Program-made: the position numbers and the translations under genes | Notes under the pieces: generated by a model | Told to the model about the DNA's origin: nothing | The model's input: the letters and a program-made list of their open reading frames with translations, nothing else | Database searches by the model: none | Virus record (IMG/VR): IMGVR_UViG_3300025818_000034 | Coordinates: 1-43,986 of that record | Reading direction: 5' to 3' (one strand) | Origin: a virus | Length of the DNA stretch: 43,986 nt | Shown here: positions 6,800-17,300 of the stretch, in pieces | Numbering within the stretch: position 1 is the stretch's first letter | Layout: every line of letters starts with the position of its first letter

Positions 6800-7768
6800 T
6801 TATTTTACCTCTTCAAAATCCTTAGAAGAAACTTTTCCTTCTTGTTTTAATTTACGGTTCAATTCTTTTATGGCCTTTTTAGTATATACTTTTACTGGTG
6901 CAGGTTCAATTTTTTTAGCAATTGTTTTATCTTTTTTTGCCAATTTTCTCAAACGTTCTTCCTGTTCTTCTTTTTGTTCTGCTTCGCTTTTAGCCTGTCG
7001 TGTATAACTTGGCATCATATCGTTTAATTCTAATAGATCGTCTCGAATATTTTGATTTTTCTTTTCAATGTTTAAGATACGAGTGAACGAGTTTGTAATA
7101 GCCGCTGTATAATATGCAAAAGGATTTTCTGATTTGCTTTCATCAAACTGTAGACCAATTTGACTCAATTGCACCAACGCTTGTGAACGCATCTCGTCCA
7201 CGTAGGTATATCCTCGCCAGTTGCTTCTACTGCTGTATCGTTCTGCCAGTTTCATAAACATCATAGCCAGTTTGTTGGTGATACGACCATGCTCATGACT
7301 GAAATAGCCGTTCTCCATACCACCAATCCAATGACTTTTGCCCACACATACCAATTTGTCGTTGTCATCGAACTTGTAGTGTTGGAATGGAGGAAAATTA
7401 ACTTTCACGTGATGATCTGCTCGTGATTTAGGATTCTTTTTTCTATCAGCATCTGTGGTGATGTGATCGAATGTCATCACTCTAAACACAAGATCTGTTT
7501 TTTTAATCTTTCTAGGACTCACTGTAAAGTCGCTCATTTTAAGTCGTTTGCTTCCACTCTGTTTGGCAATAGCCCAAGCTTCATCGGTTAGACGTTTGGC
7601 CTGTACTTTTCTGGCTTTAGCCACATTGGCATCGTTGATTTTTTTAATATCAGTCACAATTAAATCGTATTGATCATACTCAGGCGCTACGTATGAACAA
7701 TAGGAGTTTTTACTTCTGTGTATTTCTAACAACAGATCTCTGTTGTTCAAGTAATTTACTCGTTTCAT
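6800..7768 (-). CDS. 55: Late-transcription sigma factor, gp55-like
   Basis: The 322-residue protein has a sigma region-2-like core at about residues 165-240: NKLAMMFMKLAERYS, then YVDEMRSQALVQL, then NPFAYYTAAITNSFTRIL and IEKKNQNIRDD. The NPFAYxT..I...F.R....EKK pattern is the signature of T4 gp55, which replaces host sigma70 on late promoters. It is clearly longer than T4 gp55 (185 residues): about 160 extra N-terminal residues and a Lys/Glu-rich C-terminal tail. Matching TATAAATA boxes in the window are its expected targets. It heads the gp55-gp47-gp46 operon with an AAGGA Shine-Dalgarno upstream of ATG. Confidence 0.85.
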   Translation of the reverse strand: MKRVNYLNNRDLLLEIHRSKNSYCSYVAPEYDQYDLIVTDIKKINDANVAKARKVQAKRLTDEAWAIAKQSGSKRLKMSDFTVSPRKIKKTDLVFRVMTFDHITTDADRKKNPKSRADHHVKVNFPPFQHYKFDDNDKLVCVGKSHWIGGMENGYFSHEHGRITNKLAMMFMKLAERYSSRSNWRGYTYVDEMRSQALVQLSQIGLQFDESKSENPFAYYTAAITNSFTRILNIEKKNQNIRDDLLELNDMMPSYTRQAKSEAEQKEEQEERLRKLAKKDKTIAKKIEPAPVKVYTKKAIKELNRKLKQEGKVSSKDFEEVK

Positions 7769-7794
7769 AATTTTCCTTAATCCTTTGTTTTTAA

Positions 7795-7822
7795 ACTATA
7801 TTGGGTGTTTTTTGCTAGTAAA
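7795..7822 (-). promoter_or_regulatory. Weak sigma70-like promoter for the gp55-gp47-gp46 operon
   Basis: Minus-strand TTTACT (7822-7817), 16-base spacer, TATAGT (7800-7795). It is a moderate match, placed 27 bases before the gp55 start. It lies back to back with the late box at 7842-7849. Confidence 0.35.
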
Positions 7823-7841
7823 ATGCGCCTAAAATTTTGCC

Positions 7842-7849
7842 TATAAATA
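7842..7849 (+). promoter_or_regulatory. T4-type late promoter for the baseplate operon
   Basis: Exact TATAAATA followed by C, 40 bases upstream of the ATG at 7889. It is the only exact late box before the run of baseplate genes. Confidence 0.8.
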
Positions 7850-7888
7850 CAATATAAAGTAATGTAAATGTAACAGAATTTTAATGCT

Positions 7889-8800
7889 ATGTCAATGATT
7901 GATAACAACAAAAAAGGTACATTTGGAGATGCACTATCTAAAACAGGTGGTGCTATTTTTAATAAAACACTAGGCAGACTGTTTGGGGCAGGATTACCAA
8001 TTGGCGGTGAAAGCACCCAAGATAGAATGATGGCTAGAGCAAGATGGACCAGATCTGAAGCTTCAGATTTTAGAGTCAAAGTAGTATTACCTTCTAATAG
8101 TCCATTAATGATCGAATTCTTTGGTGGAACAAAAGATTCTGTGAAGTCACAACTATTAACTGATTGGGACACGCAAACAACATCTGGATCAAATAATCCT
8201 ATACTATCTCCTTTGGCTGATTCAGGAGGGGTGATATTTCCTATAACTCCAGGTATAATTATAAATCATACGGCATCATACTCTCCATTGAATATGCCAC
8301 ATAGTAACTATCCTCATTATGCATATAATCATAGCGAAGTACCGAGTTTCACAATTACAGCAGAATTTCCTGTACAAAACTCCGATGATGCACGATATTG
8401 GGTAGCTATGTTACATTTCTTTAGATCTGTAACCAAAATGTTTTTTGGAGGAGAAGACGCATTTAAAGGTAACCCTCCACCGATATTACATCTGTCAGGA
8501 TACGGAGATCACGTGTTTAATAATGTACCAGTAGTAGTAACAGGATTCAGTATTGATATGAGAAGCGATGTTGATTATATTTGTACGCAACAACAAACTA
8601 CTCCAAGAATAAATGTTGATAAAAAATTTATAGTTGATCCAGGATTAAATAAATCTTGGGCACCAACATTAAGTACATCAACAGTTCAATTACAACCTAT
8701 CTATTCTAGAGATAGTGTTAAAAAATTTAGTTTACAAAAATTTGCATATGGCAGTATTGATGATAACAGTAATAACGGTAATAAAATAGGATTTATTTAA
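7889..8800 (+). CDS. Baseplate tail tube cap/initiator protein, gp48/gp54-like
   Basis: This 303-residue protein matches the shared pattern of the T4-like tail-tube junction proteins in marine phages. It has GVIFPITPGIIINHTASYSPLNM in the middle (the IFP.TP....H...Y motif), FTITAEFPVQNSDDARYW, a helix FFRSVTKMFFGG, then PPPILHLSGYGDHVFNNVPV and a final VDYI. In T4, gp48 and gp54 sit on top of the hub and start tail tube polymerisation. The two are related and I cannot say from this sequence alone which one it represents. It is the first gene behind the exact late promoter and overlaps gp53 by one base (TAATG). Confidence 0.75.
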   Translation: MSMIDNNKKGTFGDALSKTGGAIFNKTLGRLFGAGLPIGGESTQDRMMARARWTRSEASDFRVKVVLPSNSPLMIEFFGGTKDSVKSQLLTDWDTQTTSGSNNPILSPLADSGGVIFPITPGIIINHTASYSPLNMPHSNYPHYAYNHSEVPSFTITAEFPVQNSDDARYWVAMLHFFRSVTKMFFGGEDAFKGNPPPILHLSGYGDHVFNNVPVVVTGFSIDMRSDVDYICTQQQTTPRINVDKKFIVDPGLNKSWAPTLSTSTVQLQPIYSRDSVKKFSLQKFAYGSIDDNSNNGNKIGFI

Positions 8801-9099
8801 TGGCAACATACAATAATACCAGTCCATATTTTAGTACTGGTCAAAATAATTTAAGTTTAGATATGTTTGTTCCTAGAGCTATATCTGCAGACCAAGACGA
8901 TATATCCTACACTATAGATAAAATTTACGCATACAGACCGGATCTTCTTGCATACGATTTATATGGCACTCCGAGATTATGGTGGGTGTTTGCTCAAAGA
9001 AATCCAGATGTCATTGAAGATCCTATTTACGATTTTGCTCCAGGAAAAATTATTCGAATACCTAAAAAGAGCAATCTAAAAAAAAATTTAGGATTATAA
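8800..9099 (+). CDS. 53: Baseplate wedge subunit gp53
   Basis: The 99-residue protein carries YRPDLLAYDLYGTPRLWWVF, then QRNPDVIEDPIYDFAPG and IRIP. This is the signature of the gp53 family, a LysM-like fold that fixes wedges to the baseplate centre. It is only about half the length of T4 gp53 (196) and is essentially the conserved core. The start codon overlaps the stop of the preceding gene. Confidence 0.85.
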   Translation: MATYNNTSPYFSTGQNNLSLDMFVPRAISADQDDISYTIDKIYAYRPDLLAYDLYGTPRLWWVFAQRNPDVIEDPIYDFAPGKIIRIPKKSNLKKNLGL

Positions 9100-9100
9100 A

Positions 9101-11497
9101 ATGGCAATCATCGACTCGATATTATATTCTAACAGAGATTCTAACAATGTGGGATCAACAATTGATGAATCGGAACTACATAAAAATCCACTTCATCAAT
9201 ATGCTAGTTATAATTATTTGTTCACTTTAAGTGCATTAGGAGAATATGATTTAAAAAATCCATTGAATATTATTGATCGTGCTCCTACTAATGTTGTTGC
9301 CCGTTCAGCAGGTATAGGAGTAGAAGATGCGTATGTTGAGGCAAATGAAGTTGCTGACATAATATCTAATGTTGGATTAACAAAAAAACAAGAAACGTAT
9401 ATACAAAGATCAAAATCTATATTAAATCAAAACAGAGATATATATTTTGAATCAGTTAATATAGAAACTGTACATTCTTTCAATCCAGAACGTAGATCTG
9501 CCGCAGTGGGAAAAATTAAAATAATATTGAATGAACCCACAGGAGTTACTCTTTTAGAAAAATTAAAAGCCGCGGCATACAATCGTGGTTACACAGATCA
9601 CGTGGATGCACCTTATTTGTTAACGTTAGAATTTAAAGGATTTGACGAATTTGGAAACGATCGATCTATAGATAAAAACGAAGGTAAAAAATGGATTCCT
9701 ATAAAAATTGTTCGAATGAATATTAAAGTTGATAAAGCAGGAGCAACGTACGATATAGATGCTATACCATATAATGAAGCAGGCTTTTTAAACAGATACA
9801 ATTATGTAAGAACTTCTATTAAACACATGAATGCAGATTCTTTAAGAAATTTTATGTCTAATTTTGAAACAGCATTGAATACTCAAAATATTAAAGAAGG
9901 AGATGCAGGATTATTTACAAAAGGAATGGAAGACAAATATAAAATTCTTGTGCATAAAGACTTTGCTGATAAACCTTTATTTCATAAAGGTCAGCAAAAT
10001 ACTAGTAAGGTACCTGTAGGAACAACGACACAAAGAGGTTACACTACCGGAAGTGCCTCTGATATAGCCGCCGAAGCTTCTCTTGAAACCGGTGAGCAAA
10101 TTTCAGATGTAACGCAATATCGATGGATAGCAGGAGGACAATCTGCTCCGGGAACTGCTATTATAAAAGTATTAGAAGATGCAATGCTGACTTTACAACC
10201 GGTTCAAGATGTGCTTGAATCTTGGGCTCAAAAAATAATTGATAAAGCAGATAAAATAAAAGCAGATACAAAAGAGACATCTGTTAGTATTCCGGTAGGA
10301 GAAGGAGAGAGTTTCAGAAATGAGACATCTCTTACGTCTGTAAGTTATGTAACAGGCGATGCTTTTCAAAATATAAATGATAAAGATTATTACGTTGATT
10401 GGTTTATAATCAAATCTTCAATCGAAACCGATGTTGGAAGATTTGATAAAAAAACCATGCAACATCCAAAAATAATAACTTATTTTATTGAACCATATAA
10501 AATACACGTATATAGATTAGCTAGGCCCGGAGTTACTTTTGGTAGTGCTAATTATATTAAAGTAAAGAAAAAATACGATTATCTTTTTACAGGTAATAAT
10601 ACAGACGTATTAGATTTAGATATTAATTATAAAGTAGCCTACTATCAATCAAGATTACGACCAAAAAACGAAAAGAAAAATAACGAAACCGATCCTGCCC
10701 CAACACTGATTTCTACAGTGTTTGGTGATGATATCGATATTGATAATGGATTGGATTTAAGGTCTTATCCTGCAGGTGTTAAAAATTCGACATCAGGTAT
10801 ATTTGGAGATGAAAATAAAGCCGAAGCAGACTTGTTTATGGATGCCTTAGCAAATCCACAAGCCGATATGGTTAAGGTAGATTTAAAAATTATAGGTGAT
10901 CCAGCGTGGATTGGAGTAAGTCAATTTTTTAATTTAAATATAACATCTTCTGATATAAAAAGATTAAGAGACGACGACGGGGGAGAGTATGATGCTCCAT
11001 TGTTATCTGATGATATGAAATCCTTACTAGATGCGGTAGGGGGGTCATGGAACAATAAGTTTCGATGTTTTAATTTTGATACTCATGATCCTATTGTACG
11101 TTTAAATTTTGTTATGCCAGGGGATTTAAATGATGTACAAGGAACATATGAACTTGGAGGAACCAAAAGTGCTATGTTCTCCGGATTATATCAAGTATAT
11201 AAAGTAAACAGTTCTTTTAACAGTGGAGCATTTACACAAACCTTGCATATGACTAGATTTAGAAATCAATCTAACGGAGATGCAACTAAACCTATGGTAA
11301 ATTCTTGGGTAATAGATACTTCAGGAAAGGTTATAGATTTTTCTAAAATAGATGTGTCTAGTACCAACGAAGAAGTTTTAAAATCAGCTAAAAATCAAAA
11401 AGTAGCGGCAATATTAAATTCATTATTAGATCAAAGAAAATCGATTCAGGTTGGAAAATACACTTTTAACCCAACAGAAGGAGCAGACACTTTTTAA
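9101..11497 (+). CDS. Large baseplate hub-region structural protein
   Basis: This 798-residue protein starts one base after gp53. The N-terminus has HQYASYNYLFTLSALGE, followed by ARSAGIG, a form common to hub-region proteins of marine T4-like phages. The C-terminal part has VRLNFVMPGDLNDV, then SAMFSGLYQVYKVNSSFNSG and FTQTLHMTRFRNQ, a motif typical of hub or tail proteins ending in the SGxYxV..V...F..G.F.Q.L...R pattern. Its position between gp53 and gp5 is where T4-type phages need gp27, the hub ring that binds gp5. A gp27 role is therefore likely but rests on position and the C-terminal motif; it is twice the length of T4 gp27 (391). Confidence 0.6.
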   Translation: MAIIDSILYSNRDSNNVGSTIDESELHKNPLHQYASYNYLFTLSALGEYDLKNPLNIIDRAPTNVVARSAGIGVEDAYVEANEVADIISNVGLTKKQETYIQRSKSILNQNRDIYFESVNIETVHSFNPERRSAAVGKIKIILNEPTGVTLLEKLKAAAYNRGYTDHVDAPYLLTLEFKGFDEFGNDRSIDKNEGKKWIPIKIVRMNIKVDKAGATYDIDAIPYNEAGFLNRYNYVRTSIKHMNADSLRNFMSNFETALNTQNIKEGDAGLFTKGMEDKYKILVHKDFADKPLFHKGQQNTSKVPVGTTTQRGYTTGSASDIAAEASLETGEQISDVTQYRWIAGGQSAPGTAIIKVLEDAMLTLQPVQDVLESWAQKIIDKADKIKADTKETSVSIPVGEGESFRNETSLTSVSYVTGDAFQNINDKDYYVDWFIIKSSIETDVGRFDKKTMQHPKIITYFIEPYKIHVYRLARPGVTFGSANYIKVKKKYDYLFTGNNTDVLDLDINYKVAYYQSRLRPKNEKKNNETDPAPTLISTVFGDDIDIDNGLDLRSYPAGVKNSTSGIFGDENKAEADLFMDALANPQADMVKVDLKIIGDPAWIGVSQFFNLNITSSDIKRLRDDDGGEYDAPLLSDDMKSLLDAVGGSWNNKFRCFNFDTHDPIVRLNFVMPGDLNDVQGTYELGGTKSAMFSGLYQVYKVNSSFNSGAFTQTLHMTRFRNQSNGDATKPMVNSWVIDTSGKVIDFSKIDVSSTNEEVLKSAKNQKVAAILNSLLDQRKSIQVGKYTFNPTEGADTF

Positions 11498-11516
11498 TTA
11501 AAGTTAGGATATTATT

Positions 11517-13877
11517 ATGGTAGGATTAACACCGTTTTTAAGTGGAGATACAGCAACACCGCATATACCTAAACAAACCTCTGACGGAGCTAGAATAGAT
11601 CCAGGTCCGTATCTAGCTATAGTAAAATCTAACATTGATCCAACCAGAATGGGTAGATTAAGTGTATTGATTCCATCTTTAGCCAATACCTATAGACCGT
11701 CAGGAGAACAGTTAATTGTGTGTGATTATCTCTCTCCTTTTTACGGAGCAAAAACAACAAGATATTTAAATCAAGACAAACCCTATGATTATAAATCATC
11801 ACAACATTCTTATGGAATGTGGATGGTACCACCAGATATAGATACTAAAGTATTAGTTATTTTTGCAGAAGGAAAAATAGAACAAGCATATTGGATTGGG
11901 TGTGTACAAGATCCTTTAATCAATCACATGGTTCCGGGCATTGCGGCTACAGAATTAACTGGGTTATCAGAAGGTGTAGACGAAGACAGTAAAGAATCTG
12001 TGTATGGAACGTCATCGTTACCTGCAGGAGAAGTTAATAGAACAGTATTAGATAGATTGGGAGGTGCAGTATCTGAAGCAACTTTAAGAAAACCAATTCA
12101 TCCTTTTGCAGAAACATTGAGAAGACAAGGTTTAATTCAAGATACTGTTAGAGGAACAACAACGTCTTCGGCAAGACGAGAGTCTCCAAGTCAAGTATTT
12201 GGTTTTAGTACTCCAGGTAGAAGAGATCCAGACAGCCGAACAGAAGACATGGGTGTCGATGGAACAAATCATAGAGAAGTAATAAATCGATTAACCGGAC
12301 ATACTTTTGTTATGGACGACGGAGATGCTTCCGGAAGAAACCAATTAGTTAGATTAAGATCAGCATCAGGACATCAGATTCTTTTAAATGATACAGCTGG
12401 TGTAGTCTATATTGCAAATGGATCGGGTAATGCTTGGATGAATTTTCATCAAGACGGGTCAATCGATCTTTATTCTGCAAGTTCGGTAGCAGTGCGTTCT
12501 TCAGGTAATATGGATTTTCATAGTGATGCTAATATTAATATGTTTGCTAAAGAACAAATTAAATTTGCCGCAGGACAAAAATTAGTGATAGATGGCGGAC
12601 AACAAATAATGACATATGCTGATTATGATATTTTAAATCAATCTTTAAAAGGCAGTGTTACAACTAAAGCACCAGAAGGCGCAATTATTTCGTATGCTGG
12701 CGCAATGCAATTGCATATGTCAGGCGGACAACATCATTTAACTGGTTCTCAAGTACATTTTAATAGTATGGGCACAAGACCAGATTTAATTTCAACATTT
12801 TATAGAACAAGATATTATGATCAATCTGGTACAGGCACATTAAATACTCCTATTCCTGATGTAGATATTACTAAAAAACTTAAAGGTATACCTTTAAAGG
12901 TAGACCAAAATCTCAATATTAGTGTAGACGGTATGCGTGTACCCACACACGAACCTTTCTGGGCTCACAGAGATAAAATTGTATCGTTTGTTGGAGGTAA
13001 ACCTAGTACATTAGGAGCAGTTCCAGGAACACCAGAATTTATTTCACAATTAAACAGAACTCATCCAAATGCAATGGTAAGAGCGGCACAGATGCAGGCG
13101 GATATGAAAGTACATTTAGAAGGATTAGGTTTGAGTAACGGCACAGCTGATATTACTAAATTACAATCGATAGCCACTAACTATATTGACAACTATGCGA
13201 AAGATTATAATCTTCCAGCTAGTTTAAATTTATCACAAACAACAGAAGCGATTAGTTCTATAGTAAATCAAACGGTAGGATCGATAACAGGCGAATTTAA
13301 AAATTTATTACAAAATCAAATTTTTGTAAATCAAGGAGGCAATTTATTTACAGCAGGTAATTTAAATCAAGCAATATCAGGAACAGTATCAGGAGCAATT
13401 GGAGACTTAACGTCGGTGGACAGATACATAGCATCGGCTGGCAATGTACTTAAAGCAAATCTTCCAGAGTCAATATCTGGATTAGGATTAAACAATATTA
13501 CAAGTGTACCGAGTAGTATATCAAATATAACTGGTATAACACAAGGAATAAACGTAGGTAATATAACAAGTCTTACAAGCAATCTGTCTTCTAATAATCT
13601 TACTTCTGGAGTGATTAATTCGATTACCTCTCTAGGTACTCCTTATTTAAATAATACAGGAGGACAAAATCTTCCAGGTGTTATTGGTGGCGGTATTGGC
13701 GGAGGGGTTAATAACATTCCTGGAATGGGATCGGTTGTAAATACAGTAACTGAAACTTACAAAAATGTTGTAGGTAGTTCAGTAACAGCAGTGACTCAAG
13801 TTACTAGTTTAATGAGTAATGTTGGATCAAAAATTGCTACTGTAGGAAGAAGTATAGGAAAAATGTTTGGATTATAA
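11517..13877 (+). CDS. 5: Baseplate central spike, gp5-like, without a lysozyme domain
   Basis: The 786-residue protein begins with a gp5-type OB-fold: GPYLAIVKSNIDPTRMGRL at about residues 26-44, SYGMWMVPPDIDTKVLV near 100-116 and YWIGCVQDP near 125. A second block from about residue 255 (VMDDGDASGRNQLVRL, HQILLNDTAGVVYI, GSIDLYSASSV) gives the strand repeats of the triple-stranded beta-helix of T4 gp5. No lysozyme domain (no E..D/T catalytic segment) lies between them, unlike T4 gp5. The last 250 residues are Ser/Asn/Gly/Thr-rich low-complexity sequence not found in T4. A Shine-Dalgarno AGGA precedes ATG. It acts as the membrane-piercing spike at the tail tip. Confidence 0.85.
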   Translation: MVGLTPFLSGDTATPHIPKQTSDGARIDPGPYLAIVKSNIDPTRMGRLSVLIPSLANTYRPSGEQLIVCDYLSPFYGAKTTRYLNQDKPYDYKSSQHSYGMWMVPPDIDTKVLVIFAEGKIEQAYWIGCVQDPLINHMVPGIAATELTGLSEGVDEDSKESVYGTSSLPAGEVNRTVLDRLGGAVSEATLRKPIHPFAETLRRQGLIQDTVRGTTTSSARRESPSQVFGFSTPGRRDPDSRTEDMGVDGTNHREVINRLTGHTFVMDDGDASGRNQLVRLRSASGHQILLNDTAGVVYIANGSGNAWMNFHQDGSIDLYSASSVAVRSSGNMDFHSDANINMFAKEQIKFAAGQKLVIDGGQQIMTYADYDILNQSLKGSVTTKAPEGAIISYAGAMQLHMSGGQHHLTGSQVHFNSMGTRPDLISTFYRTRYYDQSGTGTLNTPIPDVDITKKLKGIPLKVDQNLNISVDGMRVPTHEPFWAHRDKIVSFVGGKPSTLGAVPGTPEFISQLNRTHPNAMVRAAQMQADMKVHLEGLGLSNGTADITKLQSIATNYIDNYAKDYNLPASLNLSQTTEAISSIVNQTVGSITGEFKNLLQNQIFVNQGGNLFTAGNLNQAISGTVSGAIGDLTSVDRYIASAGNVLKANLPESISGLGLNNITSVPSSISNITGITQGINVGNITSLTSNLSSNNLTSGVINSITSLGTPYLNNTGGQNLPGVIGGGIGGGVNNIPGMGSVVNTVTETYKNVVGSSVTAVTQVTSLMSNVGSKIATVGRSIGKMFGL

Positions 13878-13879
13878 GT

Positions 13880-14284
13880 ATGGCACAAGATAATAAAGTT
13901 ACATTTAAACAATCTCAAGTATTCAAAGGATTTAGTTCACGAGCCACTAATACCAATTATAAACTCTATGATTTTGAATTGATTAAACAAGATTTAATTA
14001 ATAGATTGAATGTACGCAAAGGAGAGCGAGTAGAAAATCCAGAATTTGGCACAATTATCTATGATGTATTGTTCGAACCGCTTACTGATGCTGTTAAACA
14101 AGCAGTGGCGGACGATATTGCTAATAATTTAAATGCTGATCCTCGCATATCTGCACAAGAAATTCTAGTATCTGAAGCAGAACATGGCATATCAGTACAA
14201 GCCACAATTACCTATATACCGTATAATATCACCGAAAAATTGCTGTTAAACTTCGACGAAAACTCTGCTAGGGGTTTGTATTAA
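13880..14284 (+). CDS. 25: Baseplate wedge subunit gp25
   Basis: At 134 residues it is nearly the same length as T4 gp25 (132). The conserved GPW/gp25 core is clear: YDFELIKQDLINRLNVRKGE, RVENPEFGTIIYDVLFEPL, and a C-terminal beta section ISVQATITYIPYN. The EF.T.I.D.LFEP pattern includes the EPR-like site by which gp25 contacts the sheath and gp6 wedges. It starts two bases after the gp5 stop. Confidence 0.9.
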   Translation: MAQDNKVTFKQSQVFKGFSSRATNTNYKLYDFELIKQDLINRLNVRKGERVENPEFGTIIYDVLFEPLTDAVKQAVADDIANNLNADPRISAQEILVSEAEHGISVQATITYIPYNITEKLLLNFDENSARGLY

Positions 14285-14304
14285 TATACGCAGATTATAA
14301 CGCC

Positions 14305-14312
14305 AATAAATA
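14305..14312 (+). promoter_or_regulatory. Late-promoter-like box before gp6
   Basis: AATAAATA followed by C, a 7-of-8 match to TATAAATA, 28 bases before the gp6 ATG. It lies in the only intergenic gap (55 bases) between gp25 and the giant gene. Confidence 0.5.
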
Positions 14313-14339
14313 CCCTTATACAAAGAGTATTAATACAAA

Positions 14340-17300
14340 ATGGCCACAACAGATAGACAAAACCGATTATTAGTCGCCGAAGATTGGCGTAAAATCTACA
14401 CCGCTTTCCAACAGGCAGATTTTAAATCCTACGATTTTGAGACACTCCGTAGAACCATGGTGGCTTATCTTCGAGAGAACTATCCAGATGATTTTAACGA
14501 CTACATTGAGTCTTCAGAATATGTGGCACTAATTGATCTTATCGCCTACGTGGCACAATCACTATCATTTAGAGTGGATCTAAATGCTCGAGAAAACTTT
14601 TTAGAAACTGCTGAAAGAAGAGATTCGATATTAAGATTAGCAAGACTGATCAATTACAATGTCAAAAGAAATAAACCTGCTACAGGACTATTAAAGATTG
14701 TTTCTCTGTCAACTACACAGTCAGTAGTAGATAGTTCTGGAGCAAATTTAGCCAATACAACTATTATATGGAATGATGGAACGAACAGCAACTACAGAGA
14801 GCAAATGATCAATATTCTTAATGCCGCAAATGTAGAAGGGCAAAAATATGGAAGACCATTACAGTCAGACTCCATCGGCGGTATAAACACAGATGTTTAT
14901 GTGTTGAATAGTTCAAATGCAAATGCTCCAATGTTTTCTTTTTCAAAAAATATAAGTGGAGTATCAAGAGATTTTGAAATTGTACCAAGTTCTATAACTA
15001 ATTCAGAATCTATTTTTGAAGCACCACCATTACCTGGTGGAGCGATGAGTTATGTGTATCGTAATGATGGCGCAGGTGATTCCAGTCCTAATACTGGATT
15101 TTTTGTAATGTTTAAACAGGGAGTATTAGGAAGTATGGATTTTGAAATAGGTCAACCCACTACAAATTATTCTAAATATATCAATGTTGCTAATATCAAC
15201 AACGACGATGTATGGTTATACGAGTTAGATGACTTTGGACAATTAGAAAAACTTTGGACTAGAATTCCTTCATTATCTGGAAATAATACAATTTATAATT
15301 CTCTATCTGCTAATATAAGAGACATTTATAATGTAATCACAAGAAATGGTGATGCTGTGGACCTTGTGTTTGGAGATGGAAACTTTTCAAACATTCCTTC
15401 TGGGGCATTTAGGTTATATTATAGAACTAGCGACAACGCAAGATATTCTATTCAACCTGCTGATATGCAGAATATTCAATTCGGAATACCGTATATAGAT
15501 GCCAATGGCGGAAGACAAATATTAACAGTGGCGGCTTCGTTACAACAATCAATATACAATGCCACACCAACAGAGTCTAATACTTCAATAAAAACCAAAG
15601 CACCACAGGTGTATTATGCACAGAACAGAATGATCACTGCGGAAGATTACAATGTGATGCCTCTGTCAGTGTCACAGGAAATTATCAAAGTTAGATCAGT
15701 GAATAGAGCGGCAAGTGGTATTTCAAGAGCTAAAGAAATCATTGATCCAAGTGGAGCATATTCAAATGTGTCTGTGTTTGCCGATGATGGTATATTATAC
15801 AGAGAAGAATCTACACCTCAATTTACATTTACGTTTGCTAACAGAAACGAAATTGCAGATGTGATTGGTCGTATGGTGGAAGGCAGATTGAAAGAAGCAT
15901 ATGCAAGACAATTTTTCTATTTAAAATATGGTTCTAAAGATTTAGAGCCATTAACTGCTAACTGGAACAGTACCACAACTGGCACGAACACTAACACAGG
16001 ATATTTTGAATCAGCTGGTCCGTTGACTCTAGGCGATTATGCTACAAATAATTTGAAGTATGCTAAAGTAGGATCATTGATAAAATTTATATCACCAGAT
16101 AGTAGACATTTTTTAAATGGCAAGTTAGTTACTGCTGGCACAACAGGAGCACAAGATCGTGCTTGGACAAAAATATCTGGAGTAGTATTAGACGGTGCTA
16201 ATTCTGGAGTAGGCAATTTAGAATCAGGATTAGGACCAGTCACATTGAATGATACTATCCCCGATAATGCAGTGGCTAGTGCTGTGTTCCCACCATTTAC
16301 TACAGTCTTTGATACAGCATTAAAAAATGATGTTATTGAAAGAATTGAAGCATATGAAGAATTTGGTTTGAGATACGACGAAGAAGATTCGGTATGGAAA
16401 GTTATCACAGCAACTAACATAGACGATACAAACATATTCAGTTTGAATAATACTGGTAATACAACACAGGCTAATTTAGATGCTAGTTGGTGGTTTAAAT
16501 TTACAAACGACGGTAGTGTTTACACAGTGACATACAGAGCATTAGACTACGTGTTTGAAAGTGTTGGAAAGAATAAGTTTTATTTTGACAAAGCAGACAG
16601 AACCTATGATTATATTTCAGGTAGCACTGTTAAAGATGTTATAAGAATTTTAAAATGTAACACAATAACTAGTACTGGATTAGGTTTAAATTACACAATC
16701 GATTGGCAGATTGTAGATACTGTGGAAGAGAATGATGGATATCAAGACAACAGAAAAGTTAAAGTAGGTTTTTATGATGGAGATGACGATGGTGTTGTAG
16801 ACAATCCAGACATATTTGATATCTTTGTTGAACCAGATACAAATGTCACAGCAAAATTTGTATTTTTTGAAAAATATATAGGCTATAACAATATTGAAAG
16901 ATGGAGACCTTATTCGGCTAGTAATTTTGTTGTTACAGAAAATGAAAGCGATATTGTGTTGCCCGGAAATTATACAGATGGACAATTATTTTATTTCTAC
17001 GGCGAATCTGAAAATATTATCAAAAAATTTGATGCTGATAATGTAGTTTTAAATACCACAACAGATTACAAAGCACACAGAGGTAGAAGCGACATAGAAT
17101 TCCTATATAGACATACAGCAAGTCAGAGTACAAGAATTGACCCAGCACAAACTAATATTATGGATATCTATCTATTAGAAAGATCTTATGATCAAAGATT
17201 TAGACTGTGGTTACAAGAGGGTGGAGAACAACCAATACCTTCTACGTCGGATCAATTGCGTATCAGTTATGCAGGAGTTTTAGAACCAATCAAAGCATTA

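Noticed and set aside
7777-8172. Minus-strand open frame across the late promoter and start of the tube-cap gene
   Set aside because: It is the antisense of a clear baseplate gene and covers the late promoter.
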